A DNA stretch of 64,000 bases from assembly GCF_001424985.1 (NCBI RefSeq), contig NZ_LMDA01000026.1:62001-126000 (forward strand). Direction: 5' to 3'. The notes under the pieces were generated by a model, which was not told the DNA's origin, did no database searches, and saw nothing but the letters and a program-made list of their open reading frames with translations. The DNA comes from Rhizobium sp. Root1212. Lineage in GTDB: Bacteria > Pseudomonadota > Alphaproteobacteria > Rhizobiales > Rhizobiaceae. Of the stretch, positions 53,512 through 62,492 are shown in pieces (position 1 is the stretch's first letter; the number at the start of each line of letters is the position of its first letter). The position numbers and the translations under genes are program-made.

Positions 53512-54906
53512 TCAGAAGAACGAAGCGGCCATGGCCGGTGGGCCTTCCAGCGCGTGGGCCATGAAATCCAGCGCAGCCTGCAGCCTGTCTCGGCTGATAG
53601 CGCCGCCGAGGCAGACGCGCACGGCCTCCGGCACCTCGCCTTCCACGGTGAAGGCATCGGCGGCAACGACGCCGATGCCGGCGTCGCGCATGTGGGTGAC
53701 GAAGGTGGAGCGGGTCCAGCCGTTCGTGAGCGGCAGCCAGATGTTGAAGCTGATGGGATCGGCCCTGTAGCTGCCGGCGGGCAGCATCCTGGCCACCATC
53801 TCCTGCCGGGCACCGGCTTCCGCGCGAACGAAGCGCAGGATGGCATCGGCCGTACCGTCGCCGATCCAGCGGGTGGCGAGCGCCGAGGTCAGCGGCGAGG
53901 CCATGACATTGCCGGTGCGCAGCGCGCTGACGAAGGGCCAGGCGGCGCGAGCATCGGGCGCAACGACATAGGCGAGCCGCAGCCCGGCGCCGATGCACTT
54001 CGCCAGCCCGCCGATATACCAGGTCAACTCCGGCGCAAGCGCCGCAAAGGGCGTCGGCGCAGAGAGCGGCAGGAAGCCATAGGCATCGTCCTCGACGATC
54101 GGCACGCGGTATTTTTGCGCGACAGCGGCGATCTCGGCGCGGCGTTTTTCCGGGATGGTCGAGGTCAGCGGGTTGTGCAGGGTCGGGTTGAGATAGAGGG
54201 CTTTCGGGGCCAGCCGCTCGCAGGCATCGGCAAAGGCTTCGGGCAGGATGCCGTCGCCGTCCATGGCGAGGCCGCTCAGGTTGAGGCGCAGCTGTGCTGC
54301 GATCGAACGCATGCCGGGATAGGTAATCGCCTCGGAAAGCACCGTTTCACCGGGGCGGGCGAGCAGGCCGAAAAGGGCGAGCAGCGCCGGATGCGCGCCG
54401 GGGGTGACGAAGATACGCTCGGGCGGCGGGGTCAGCCCGCGCCGGGCGAGCCAGAGGGCGGCGGCATCCTTGTCCATGCCGGCACCGCCGAAGGGCTGGT
54501 AGCGCAGCAGCGGCACGAGATCGGCGGCGACCGTCGCAAGACCTTCGCGCATGCGGGCGATCAGGTCCGGATCGTCCGGCTCCGGCGGCATGTTCATGGA
54601 AAAATCGGCCGCCAGCGCGCGGCGCGGGTCGGGCGCAGTCTCCAGCACGAAGGGGCGGCTTTCGCCACCGGTCACGAAGGTCCCGCGACCGACATGGGAA
54701 TCCACCAGCCCACGCTTCTGCGCCTCGACATAGCCGCGGGCGACGGTGGTGAAATCGACATTCAGGCGCTTCGCCAGTTCCCGCTGCGGCGGCAGCCGGT
54801 CGCCGGCCGCCAGCACGCCGTTGCGCAGGTCCATCTCGATCAGATCGGCGATGGCCATGTAGCGGGGGCTCGAGGAGCGGGTGAGGTCGGGGTGCCAGTC
54901 TTTCAT
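53512..54906 (-). CDS. MocR-type GntR/aminotransferase regulator
   Basis: A 464-residue chimera with an N-terminal GntR winged helix (LPPQRELAKRLNVDFTTVAR, about residues 38-57) and a C-terminal fold-type I aminotransferase-like domain (NPTLHNPLTSTIP, IVEDDAYGFLP, and GGLAKCIGAGLRLAY containing the PLP lysine position). MocR regulators sense PLP adducts or amino compounds. It starts 77 bp after the end of the importer operon and may be its last gene or be separate. ATG at 54906 is in an AT-rich promoter. Confidence 0.9.
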   Translation of the reverse strand: MKDWHPDLTRSSSPRYMAIADLIEMDLRNGVLAAGDRLPPQRELAKRLNVDFTTVARGYVEAQKRGLVDSHVGRGTFVTGGESRPFVLETAPDPRRALAADFSMNMPPEPDDPDLIARMREGLATVAADLVPLLRYQPFGGAGMDKDAAALWLARRGLTPPPERIFVTPGAHPALLALFGLLARPGETVLSEAITYPGMRSIAAQLRLNLSGLAMDGDGILPEAFADACERLAPKALYLNPTLHNPLTSTIPEKRRAEIAAVAQKYRVPIVEDDAYGFLPLSAPTPFAALAPELTWYIGGLAKCIGAGLRLAYVVAPDARAAWPFVSALRTGNVMASPLTSALATRWIGDGTADAILRFVRAEAGARQEMVARMLPAGSYRADPISFNIWLPLTNGWTRSTFVTHMRDAGIGVVAADAFTVEGEVPEAVRVCLGGAISRDRLQAALDFMAHALEGPPAMAASFF

Positions 54907-54983
54907 GATATTGACTGTATATTGTTGCACGGCGCCAATGTCATCAACAATCTCATCCGGCCCGCCGAGCCGAATGTCGCAGC

Positions 54984-55895
54984 TTACCGCTCGAAGGGTT
55001 CTCCCAGCGAGGCGACGCCGTTGAGCTTCAGCAGGCGCCGGTCGGCGGAGATGATGCCGAGCACGAGGATGGTGACGAGGTAGGGCAGGCTCGACAGCAG
55101 CTGCGAGGGCAGGTCGAGGCCGGTTGCCTGCGCGGCAAGGCTCATCAGCGACACCGCGCCGAACAGGCAGGCCCCGAGGAAGATACGGCCCGTCAGCCAT
55201 GTACCGAAGACGACCAGCGCGATGGCGATCCAGCCGCGTCCGGCGATCATGCCGTCGGCCCAGAGCGGCGTATAGATGACGGAGGCATAGGCGCCGGCAA
55301 AGCCCGCCATCATGCCGCCGAAGGCGACGGCGGCGACGCGCACGCCGATCACCGGATAGCCGATCGCATGCGCCGCCTTCGGGTTTTCGCCGACGGCGCG
55401 GATGACGAGGCCGGTCTTGGTGAAGGCGAAGGTCGCCCAGATGGCAAGCGTCGCGAGAAGCGACAGCCAGACGACGATATCCTGCGCAAACAGGCCGCCG
55501 ACAACCGGCAGGTCGGAAAGGCCGGGGATGGCGATCTTCGGCAGGCCCTTCACCGTCAGGCTCTCATAGGTCTTGCCGAACAGGGCCGAAAGCCCCTGTC
55601 CGAGAATGCCGATGGCAAGCCCGGTCGCCACCTGATTGGCGCGAAAGCCGAGCGCGATCAGCGCGAAGATCAGCGATAGGGCAGCACTTGCGAAGCCGGC
55701 GGCGATGAAGCCGAGGAAGTGCCCGCCGCCATGATAGACAATGATGAAGGCGATGACGGCGCCGACCGCCATCAGCCCCTCGACGCCGAGATTGAGCACC
55801 CCGGCGCGCTCCACCACCAGTTCGCCGAGGGCGGCGAGCAGGAAGGGGGTGGCGGCCGCCAGCATGCCGGCAAGGATGAACTCGATGGCGTTCAT
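54984..55895 (-). CDS. BMP-type (nucleoside/nucleobase) ABC transporter permease 2
   Basis: A 303-residue BPD_transp_2 permease with about eight hydrophobic segments (ERAGVLNLGVEGLMAVGAV and AVGENPKAAHAIGYPV are characteristic of the nucleoside NupQ/YufQ group). The start at 55895 overlaps the end of the other permease by 4 bp, so the pair is coupled. It would form a heterodimeric channel for a purine-like solute. Confidence 0.9.
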   Translation of the reverse strand: MNAIEFILAGMLAAATPFLLAALGELVVERAGVLNLGVEGLMAVGAVIAFIIVYHGGGHFLGFIAAGFASAALSLIFALIALGFRANQVATGLAIGILGQGLSALFGKTYESLTVKGLPKIAIPGLSDLPVVGGLFAQDIVVWLSLLATLAIWATFAFTKTGLVIRAVGENPKAAHAIGYPVIGVRVAAVAFGGMMAGFAGAYASVIYTPLWADGMIAGRGWIAIALVVFGTWLTGRIFLGACLFGAVSLMSLAAQATGLDLPSQLLSSLPYLVTILVLGIISADRRLLKLNGVASLGEPFER

Positions 55896-56980
55896 GGCGC
55901 GCTTCCTTCGGCGGCTTTGGCATGGGGCCATTCGAGGCGGTAGCGCACGAAGGCGACGGCGACGAGATAGGCGAGCAGCAGGCTGCCCTGGAAGACGCGC
56001 ACGGCGGCGATCGGCAGGTCTGCCGAAACCATGGCATTGTCGCCGCCGATATAGATCGCCGCCATCACCAGCGAGGAGACGATGATGCCGAGCGGATGCA
56101 GTGCCCCGAGATAGGCGACGATGATCGCGGCGTAACCATAGCCGGTGGAGATCGAGCGCTGCAGCTGGCCGAGCGGGCCTGCAACTTCCGCCGCCCCCGC
56201 CAGCCCCGCGGCAAAGCCGCCGATCAGCAGCGACAGCCAGATCGCCCAGCCCTCGTTGAAGCCGGCATAACCGGCGGCGCGCGGTGCGAGGCCACCGACC
56301 TGCAGCTTGTAGCCCATGAAACTCTTCTGCATGAACACCCAGGCGGCGAGCGACAGCGCCAGCGCGATCAGCAGCGAAACGTTGACGCGGGTGCCGTCGA
56401 TCAGGAGCGGCACCATGGCGTCATACTGGAACATCACCGATTGCGGGAAGTTGAAGCCGTTCGGGTCCTTCCACGGGCCGAGCAGCAGATAATAGAGCAG
56501 TTGCGCGGCGACGAGGCTCAGCATCAGCGAGACGAGGATTTCATTGGCATTGAGTTTGACGCGCCAGAAGGCTGTGATCGAAGCCCAGAGCGCGCCGCCG
56601 ATGGCGCCGAGAAGTAGCATCGCCGGCCAGATCCAGCCGCCGGTCGCCTCGGGAAACCAGATCGGAATGGCTGATGCGAAAATCGCGCCGAGGATGAACT
56701 GTCCCTCCGCGCCGATATTGAAGACTTTGGCGCGAAAGCCGATGGCGAGGCCCTGCGCGATCAGCAGCAGCGGCCCGGTCTTCAACAGCACCTCGGAGAA
56801 GGACGACCAGGAAAGGAACGGCTCCAAAATCATCGCATAGACCACGGCGACCGGGTCACGGCCCATGATGCTGTAGAGGATGAGATTGAGAATGATGGCC
56901 GCGGCAAGTGCCAGCGGCGGGGCAAGAAGAGTGGCTTTCAGTGAAGCGCGCTGGCGGCGGACGAGCGTGGGCAGGATCAT
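55892..56980 (-). CDS. BMP-type (nucleoside/nucleobase) ABC transporter permease 1
   Basis: A 362-residue permease of the NupP/YufP group. Typical are the IMGRDPVAVVYAMILEPF segment, a repeat of hydrophobic helices and AEGQFILGAIFASA. It overlaps the upstream ATPase gene by 4 bp. With the BMP binding protein upstream, the transporter resembles nucleoside, purine or methylpurine importers. Confidence 0.9.
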   Translation of the reverse strand: MILPTLVRRQRASLKATLLAPPLALAAAIILNLILYSIMGRDPVAVVYAMILEPFLSWSSFSEVLLKTGPLLLIAQGLAIGFRAKVFNIGAEGQFILGAIFASAIPIWFPEATGGWIWPAMLLLGAIGGALWASITAFWRVKLNANEILVSLMLSLVAAQLLYYLLLGPWKDPNGFNFPQSVMFQYDAMVPLLIDGTRVNVSLLIALALSLAAWVFMQKSFMGYKLQVGGLAPRAAGYAGFNEGWAIWLSLLIGGFAAGLAGAAEVAGPLGQLQRSISTGYGYAAIIVAYLGALHPLGIIVSSLVMAAIYIGGDNAMVSADLPIAAVRVFQGSLLLAYLVAVAFVRYRLEWPHAKAAEGSAP

Positions 56981-58494
56981 GCGGTGGCTTTCTGCGGCTT
57001 GGCGCCGATCATGTAGCGGCCGACCTCTTCGACCCGTGTGTCGCGGGTGACGAGCGGCGGGCTGAGCGTGCCGTGATAGAGCACCTGCAGCGTATCGCTG
57101 AGTTCGAACAGCTCTTCCAGTTCCTCGGAAATGACGAGGATCGCCATGCCTTCGTTGCGCAGCGCGATCAGCCGGCGGCGGATGGCCGAGGCAGCGCCGA
57201 TATCGACGCCCCAGGTCGGCTGGGCGACGAACAGCAGCTTCGGCGCCAGCATGATTTCGCGGCCGACGATGAATTTCTGCAGGTTGCCGCCCGAAAGGGC
57301 GCCGGCTTCCGCCTCGGGGCCGGGGGTGCGCACGTCAAAATCGCGGATGCAATCCTTGGCGAAGGCGGTGGCGCGGGCCGTGTCGACGAGGCCGTTTTTC
57401 ACCAGCTTCAGCGGGTGGGCGGTCAGGAGACCGTTCAGGGTCAGCGACATTTCCGGCACGGCGCCGCGTCCCAGCCGGTCTTCCGGCACGAAGGCGAAGC
57501 CGAGTTCGCGGCGGGCGGCGGGTGCGAGGCGGCCGACATCCTTGCCCATCATCAGGATACGGTTTGCCTGATCGCGTCCGAGCGTTGTTTCGCCGGAAAT
57601 CAGCGCGGCAAGCTCGCTCTGGCCGTTGCCGGAAACGCCGGCAATGCCGAGAATTTCGCCGGAACGCAGGCTGAGGCTGATATTGGAGAGCGGCACGGCG
57701 AACGGATCGTCCGGCGTGGTCGAGAGGCTGTTGATTTCGAGCCTGATATCGCCGCCTTTGGTTTCCACCGCCGGCATCGGCTCGGGCATGTCGCGGCCGA
57801 TCATCATGCGCGCGAGATCGTGGGCGTCATGCTCGCGCGGATCGATATTGCCGGTGACGCGGCCGGCGCGCAGGATAGTGGCCCGGTCGCAGATCGCCCG
57901 GATTTCTTCGAGCTTGTGGGAAATGAACAGGATCGACACGCCGCCGTCGCGCAGGCGGCGCAGCGTGTCGAACAGCTTTTCGACGAGTTGCGGCGGCAGC
58001 ACCGAGGTCGGCTCGTCGAGGATCAGCAGCTTCGGGTCGGTCATCAGGCAACGGATGATCTCCACCCGCTGTCGTTCGCCGACGGACAGCGCATGCACAT
58101 GGGCGAGCGGATCGACCTCCAGCCCGAAATCGCGGCCGAGCGCGCGGATGCGGGCAATGAGGTCGGCCGTCTTGCCCGGCACGACGAGGCGGATGTTTTC
58201 CACCACCGTCAGGGTCTCGAACAGCGAGAAATGCTGGAAGACCATGCCGATGCCCCGCCGCCGCGCCTCGGCGGGCGAGGCAAGGTTCAGGGGCTCTCCC
58301 TGCCAGACGACGCTGCCACCGTCCGGCTGTTCGACGCCGTAGATGAGTTTCATCAGCGTCGATTTACCCGCCCCGTTTTCTCCGAGGATCGCATGGATCG
58401 ACTTGTCGGCCACGTCCAGGTCTATCTCCTGGTTGGCCTTGATCGGCCCGTAGCTCTTCGAAATGCCGCGCAGCGACAGGAGGGGCGGGGTCAT
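56977..58494 (-). CDS. Tandem-domain ABC transporter ATPase (NupO/YufO type)
   Basis: A 505-residue two-domain ATPase. The first domain has Walker A GENGAGKST, signature LSVGERQRVEIIR and Walker B LLILDEPTSVLP; the second has a degenerate Walker A region (GVSGNGQSE) and signature LSGGNLQKFIVGREI. This uneven pair is normal for NupO/RbsA-type ATPases. It lies 6 bp downstream of the binding protein gene. Confidence 0.93.
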   Translation of the reverse strand: MTPPLLSLRGISKSYGPIKANQEIDLDVADKSIHAILGENGAGKSTLMKLIYGVEQPDGGSVVWQGEPLNLASPAEARRRGIGMVFQHFSLFETLTVVENIRLVVPGKTADLIARIRALGRDFGLEVDPLAHVHALSVGERQRVEIIRCLMTDPKLLILDEPTSVLPPQLVEKLFDTLRRLRDGGVSILFISHKLEEIRAICDRATILRAGRVTGNIDPREHDAHDLARMMIGRDMPEPMPAVETKGGDIRLEINSLSTTPDDPFAVPLSNISLSLRSGEILGIAGVSGNGQSELAALISGETTLGRDQANRILMMGKDVGRLAPAARRELGFAFVPEDRLGRGAVPEMSLTLNGLLTAHPLKLVKNGLVDTARATAFAKDCIRDFDVRTPGPEAEAGALSGGNLQKFIVGREIMLAPKLLFVAQPTWGVDIGAASAIRRRLIALRNEGMAILVISEELEELFELSDTLQVLYHGTLSPPLVTRDTRVEEVGRYMIGAKPQKATA

Positions 58495-58500
58495 GGGTAC

Positions 58501-59598
58501 TTACTTCGGCAGCGGGGTGGTCACGCCCTTGACGTGCCAGTCCATGGCGACGATCTCGGGATCGGTCATGGTCGCGCCCGCGGCCACGCCTTCGGTGCCG
58601 TCAGCCTTGGTGATCGGGCCGGTAAAGGGCGAGAAGCTGCCGTCGGCGATCTTGGCTTCGGTTTCCTTGATCTTGGTCATCAGATCGGCCGGGATGGCCG
58701 GGTTCCAGTCGACGACCTGCACCACCTTTTCGGCAACGCCGAGGAAGGCGTTGCGGCCCTTGAAGGTGCCGGCGAGGTGATCCTCGACCGAGGCCTTGAA
58801 GAAGGGCGACCAGTCGGTGGCGACGCAGCCGAGATAGGTCTTCTCGGCATATTTCTTCATCGAGGAATTGAGGTTGAACGAATAGACGCCGGCGTCCTCG
58901 CAAGCGGAGATGACGGAGGGCGTATCCTGCGCGTTGGAGAAGATCACGTCGCACTTCTGGGCGATGAGCGCCTTGGCCGCTTCCTGCTCCTTGGCCGGAT
59001 CGAACCACGAATTGACCCAGACGACCGAGACTTCGATATCCGGCTTCACCGCCTGCGCGCCGAGCGTAAAGGCATTGATGGTGGTGATCAGCTCAGGGAT
59101 GGCGAAGGCCGAAACCGAACCGAGCTTGCCGGTCTTGGACATGGCGGCGGCGGCCATGCCGAGCAGGTAGGAGCCCTGGAAGTACTTGGCGGCGAACGGC
59201 GTGAAATTTGGTGCGATCTGGAAGCCGGAGGCATGCAGCACGGTGACGTCGGGGTTGCGGCGGGCGATCTGCAGTGCGCCGTTCTGATAGCCGAAGGAGC
59301 CGGCGATCAGGAACTTGTTTCCGTCGGCGACGGTCTTGTTCATGATGCGGTCGGCATCCGGGCCTTCCATGATGTTTTCGAGCACGGTGACCTTCACCTT
59401 GTCGCCATAGGCGGCCTTGATCGGCTCGAGGCTGGCGGACAGCGCATGGCCCCAGCCGACATCGCCGATCGGCGAGGGCACGACGAGGGTGATGCCCAAA
59501 GGCTCGTCCGCGGCAAAGGCCATGCGGCCGCCAAGCGCGCCGGCAAGACCGGTGGCGGCTGCGGCCTTCATCAGGGTTCTGCGGGTCAGGTTGGTCAT
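58501..59598 (-). CDS. BMP-family ABC transporter substrate-binding protein
   Basis: A 365-residue BMP/PnrA-like binding protein. The N-terminus TRRTLMKAAAATGL is a Tat-type signal with a possible twin-arginine motif, ending near MAFAAD. The mature part has the BMP family segments GWGHALSASLEPI and FGYQNGALQIARRNPDVTVL. This family typically binds purine nucleosides or related molecules in the periplasm or outer face. Linked oxygenase and deaminase genes suggest a purine-like ligand. It starts 22 bp after the amidohydrolase gene ends. Confidence 0.92.
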   Translation of the reverse strand: MTNLTRRTLMKAAAATGLAGALGGRMAFAADEPLGITLVVPSPIGDVGWGHALSASLEPIKAAYGDKVKVTVLENIMEGPDADRIMNKTVADGNKFLIAGSFGYQNGALQIARRNPDVTVLHASGFQIAPNFTPFAAKYFQGSYLLGMAAAAMSKTGKLGSVSAFAIPELITTINAFTLGAQAVKPDIEVSVVWVNSWFDPAKEQEAAKALIAQKCDVIFSNAQDTPSVISACEDAGVYSFNLNSSMKKYAEKTYLGCVATDWSPFFKASVEDHLAGTFKGRNAFLGVAEKVVQVVDWNPAIPADLMTKIKETEAKIADGSFSPFTGPITKADGTEGVAAGATMTDPEIVAMDWHVKGVTTPLPK

Positions 59599-59620
59599 GG
59601 ATTATCCCTCTGTTGGTTTT

Positions 59621-60991
59621 TTAAAATTCCACGGTGGCGAGTGCTGCTTCGGCATCCGCTGCAAGTTTCGCTTCGTCGAGACTGGGGAAAGCCCCGTCCT
59701 GCCAGACGATGCGGCCGTTGATCATGGTCATGTCGGTGGCCATGCCGATGCCGACACGCGGGATGAGGCTCAACGGGTCGTGCCGGGTGCCGACATAATC
59801 CATGCGCCGGGTGTCGATGGCAAAGAGATCGGCAGCCATGCCGGGCGCGAGCCGGCCGATGTCGTTGCGGCCCAGCAGGCTTGCGCCGCCGGTGGTGCCA
59901 TAGCCGAGGAAATCGACTGGTGGCGGCACCGGGTGGCTGCGGGTGGAGGCGACGAGGCATTGCAGCATATAGGCCGAATGCAGGCAGTGCATCAGGTTGG
60001 AATTGTCGTTGGAGGCCGCACCATCGCAGCCGATGCCGACGCGTAAGCCGAAGGCCGCCATGGCCGGGATGTCGGTGACTTCGGCGCCGACCAGATAGAC
60101 CGGCTCGGGGCAATGGGAAACGCCGGTGCCGCTTGCCGCCATCGTCTTCAGCTCGTCGTGGGTCAGTTCCCAGCAATGGGCGTAGAAGGCATCTTTGCCG
60201 GCAAAGCCGATCTCTTCGAGATAATCGACGGTGCGCTTGCCGTGGCGGGCGAGAATGACCGGGCTTTCGCCTTCGCCGACATGGGTGTGCATGAACACGC
60301 CCTTGTCCCGCGCCAACGCCACGGATTCGACGAAGGTCTCACGGTAGCAGTTCACCGGCTGGCAGGGCGCGACGACGACCTGGCGCATGCTGAAGGGGCT
60401 GGCGTCGTGATAGGCGTCGATCAGCCGGGCGCAATCGGCGATGAACTCGTCCGTCGTCTCCAGCATCTCGTCGGGAATGGTGGAGCCTTCCGATTTCGGC
60501 AGCGTGTTGCCGCCACGACCGGCGTGAAAGCGCATGCCGAGCAGATCGGCCGCCTCGAATTGCCGGTCGATCAGCCGCTTTCCGGCATGGCGGGGGAAAT
60601 TATACTGGTGATCGAAGGCGGTGGTGCAGCCGTGCTTGATCAGCTCCGCCATGGCGGTGACCGAGGAATGGTAGAAGCATTCCTCGTTGAGCTGCGAGAA
60701 GATCGGGTAGATCTTGTCCAGCCACTCGATGACCGAGAGCTTGGTCCAGTCGAGATCGGCGCGGTTGCGCACGAAGCACTGGAAGAAATGGTGGTGGGTA
60801 TTGACGAGGCCGGGATAGATAAACCAGCCGGTGGCATCCTGAACCGTGGCCGCAGCGGGAGCGATGAGGTTTTCCCCGATCGCCTTGATCGCCGGTCCTT
60901 CGGTCAGCAGATCGACATTGCGGCGGACCGCCGGTCCCTTCCCCTCATCGACGATAACGGCGGCGCAGTTTTTAAGGAGAATGCCGCTCAT
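59621..60991 (-). CDS. Amidohydrolase, 8-oxoguanine deaminase/AtzB-like family
   Basis: A 456-residue metal-dependent amidohydrolase with the zinc-site motif NTHHHFFQ (about residues 64-71), GEGESPV region, HCPEPVYLVGAE and CDGAASND. This matches the 8-oxoguanine deaminase and hydroxyatrazine ethylaminohydrolase group of cytoplasmic deaminases. It would deaminate an amino-substituted purine or triazine. Its place next to a BMP importer and a split Rieske oxygenase suggests a methylated or oxidised purine catabolic route. The substrate is inferred. Confidence 0.9.
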   Translation of the reverse strand: MSGILLKNCAAVIVDEGKGPAVRRNVDLLTEGPAIKAIGENLIAPAAATVQDATGWFIYPGLVNTHHHFFQCFVRNRADLDWTKLSVIEWLDKIYPIFSQLNEECFYHSSVTAMAELIKHGCTTAFDHQYNFPRHAGKRLIDRQFEAADLLGMRFHAGRGGNTLPKSEGSTIPDEMLETTDEFIADCARLIDAYHDASPFSMRQVVVAPCQPVNCYRETFVESVALARDKGVFMHTHVGEGESPVILARHGKRTVDYLEEIGFAGKDAFYAHCWELTHDELKTMAASGTGVSHCPEPVYLVGAEVTDIPAMAAFGLRVGIGCDGAASNDNSNLMHCLHSAYMLQCLVASTRSHPVPPPVDFLGYGTTGGASLLGRNDIGRLAPGMAADLFAIDTRRMDYVGTRHDPLSLIPRVGIGMATDMTMINGRIVWQDGAFPSLDEAKLAADAEAALATVEF

Positions 60992-61647
60992 ACCTTGCTT
61001 TCCTCGACCGTGGGTTCGGCCTTCAGCTCATGCAGCCGGTGGACGCCGGGCATTTCGATGAAGCGGTCGAGCGAACGCAGCCGGCGCGACCAGAGGCGGA
61101 TCGCCGGATAGGCATCGAGCGAAACGCCGCCATCCGGCGCCAGCGCCACATAGGGGAAGCAGGCGATATCGGCGACGGTCGGCCGGTCGGCGGCGAGGAA
61201 GCGCATGCCGCGCTCCGCCTGCTCGACAAGGCCGAGTTCCAGCTCGCGCAAGGCTGCCACACCTTGGCGCTGCAGCGCGTCGATATCGCCGGGCCGCAGC
61301 AGCATTTCATGCAGGCGTGCGCCGCCGAGGCTTGCCGTCAGCCGGCCGGAGAAGGACAGCCATTGCTGCACGCGGGCCGCCTCTTCCGGTTTGTCGCTGG
61401 CCAGCCATTCCGGGCCAGCCTTGGCGGCGAGATAGACGAGGATCGCCGAGGATTCGGTGAGGATAAGATCGCCATCCTGAAGGATCGGGATCGAGCCGGC
61501 GGGATTGAGCGCCAAGAGTTCCGGGCCGCGATGTTCGAGGCCGGGATGGAAATCGACGGGACGGATATCGAGCGAAACGCCGCTCAGCGCTGCCATCAGG
61601 CGAACCTTGTAGCAACTGGGCGAGAGGATGTAGTCGTAGAGCTTCAT
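60988..61647 (-). CDS. Glutathione S-transferase-like protein
   Basis: A 219-residue protein with an N-terminal thioredoxin-like GST domain (MKLYDYILSPSCYKVRLMAA, SIPILQDGDLILTESSAILV) and an alpha-helical C-terminal domain (AADRPTVADIACFPYV). Its start shares one base with the preceding stop (TAATG). In the NdmCDE N7-demethylase complex of caffeine-degrading Pseudomonas, the GST-like NdmE is a structural partner of the Rieske-less NdmC. The same pairing here suggests a scaffold role rather than glutathione conjugation. Ordinary GST activity is the alternative. Confidence 0.88.
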   Translation of the reverse strand: MKLYDYILSPSCYKVRLMAALSGVSLDIRPVDFHPGLEHRGPELLALNPAGSIPILQDGDLILTESSAILVYLAAKAGPEWLASDKPEEAARVQQWLSFSGRLTASLGGARLHEMLLRPGDIDALQRQGVAALRELELGLVEQAERGMRFLAADRPTVADIACFPYVALAPDGGVSLDAYPAIRLWSRRLRSLDRFIEMPGVHRLHELKAEPTVEESKV

Positions 61648-62492
61648 TATTGCGCCACCAGCTGCGCGCCATAGGTATAGTTGTGGCGCTTGAGCCAGCG
61701 CCGGTAGGCGACCGAGGTCAGGTCCGCCCGTGTCGGGATTTCCATGCCGGGATCGAGCGGCAAGAGTCGCGGGATCTGGTTTTCCAGGATCGAGCGGTCC
61801 TGCAGGAAGATCGTCTGCTGGAAATGGATGAGATCGGTCATCGGGGTGTCGTCGTCGAACAGCGCCATCCACGGCCAGACGTCGCACAGCTCTTCCGTCA
61901 GCGGCTGCACGAACAGCGTGATCACATCCCATTCGCTCGGGCGCGGCGGGCAGGTCTTGTAAAGCACCGAGCAGGTGGGGGCGGGCACGCGGTACATATA
62001 TTCGGTGGTGATGCCGCCGCTTGCGGATTTCGCCGCCTGCGGCTGGTAGAATTTCACCTGCGTCGCCCAGACCTCATCGACGTCCTCGCGGATTTCCACC
62101 TTGTAGCTCTGCACTTCCGTATGGGGCTCGGCGCCGAGGATATCTGTGTGCACGAAGGGGAAATGGGCGATATCGAGGAAATTTTCGACCGCGCGCAGCG
62201 GCGAGCAGCGCACCCGGACCACGCCGACATCGACATAACGCCGGCCGGGCTGGTCTGCCTCGGGGATCGGGAAGACCTCCTTCTTCGGTTCGCCGAGCGA
62301 GGTCCAGACATGGCCGTAGCGGATGCGGACAGGGAGGGTGCGGCCATTGCCGCCCGTCACTTTCGCCTGACCGTCGGCATCGGTAGCGACGACGATCGGT
62401 TCGCCCATCAAGAGGGTGTTGCGGCCGGCGGTATCGAGCTGGGCGGCGATGCCGACCGGATACCATTCGTCGATCATCGCTTGCATGCTCAT
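61647..62492 (-). CDS. Rieske-less non-heme iron oxygenase catalytic subunit (NdmC-like)
   Basis: A 281-residue oxygenase alpha subunit that starts like VanA-type Rieske oxygenases (DEWYPVGIAAQL, TLLMGEPIVVATDADG) but skips the 2Fe-2S CxH...CxxH region: after residue 45 the sequence resumes at RTLPVRIRYGHVWTSLGEP. The mononuclear iron site is intact: NFLDIAHFPFVH (Asn104, Asp107, His110, His115) and Asp232 in FLQDRS. NdmC, the methylxanthine N7-demethylase, has this same build and takes electrons from a Rieske cluster on another protein. The gene for a separate Rieske protein overlaps its start by 4 bp. Confidence 0.88.
   Translation of the reverse strand: MSMQAMIDEWYPVGIAAQLDTAGRNTLLMGEPIVVATDADGQAKVTGGNGRTLPVRIRYGHVWTSLGEPKKEVFPIPEADQPGRRYVDVGVVRVRCSPLRAVENFLDIAHFPFVHTDILGAEPHTEVQSYKVEIREDVDEVWATQVKFYQPQAAKSASGGITTEYMYRVPAPTCSVLYKTCPPRPSEWDVITLFVQPLTEELCDVWPWMALFDDDTPMTDLIHFQQTIFLQDRSILENQIPRLLPLDPGMEIPTRADLTSVAYRRWLKRHNYTYGAQLVAQ

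Noticed and set aside
56908-59721. A 937-codon plus-strand open frame opposite the importer genes.
   Set aside because: It is the antisense frame of the ATPase and BMP binding protein genes, whose motifs are clear; long antisense frames are common in GC-rich DNA. Its translation is rich in Arg, Asp, Gly and His without domains.
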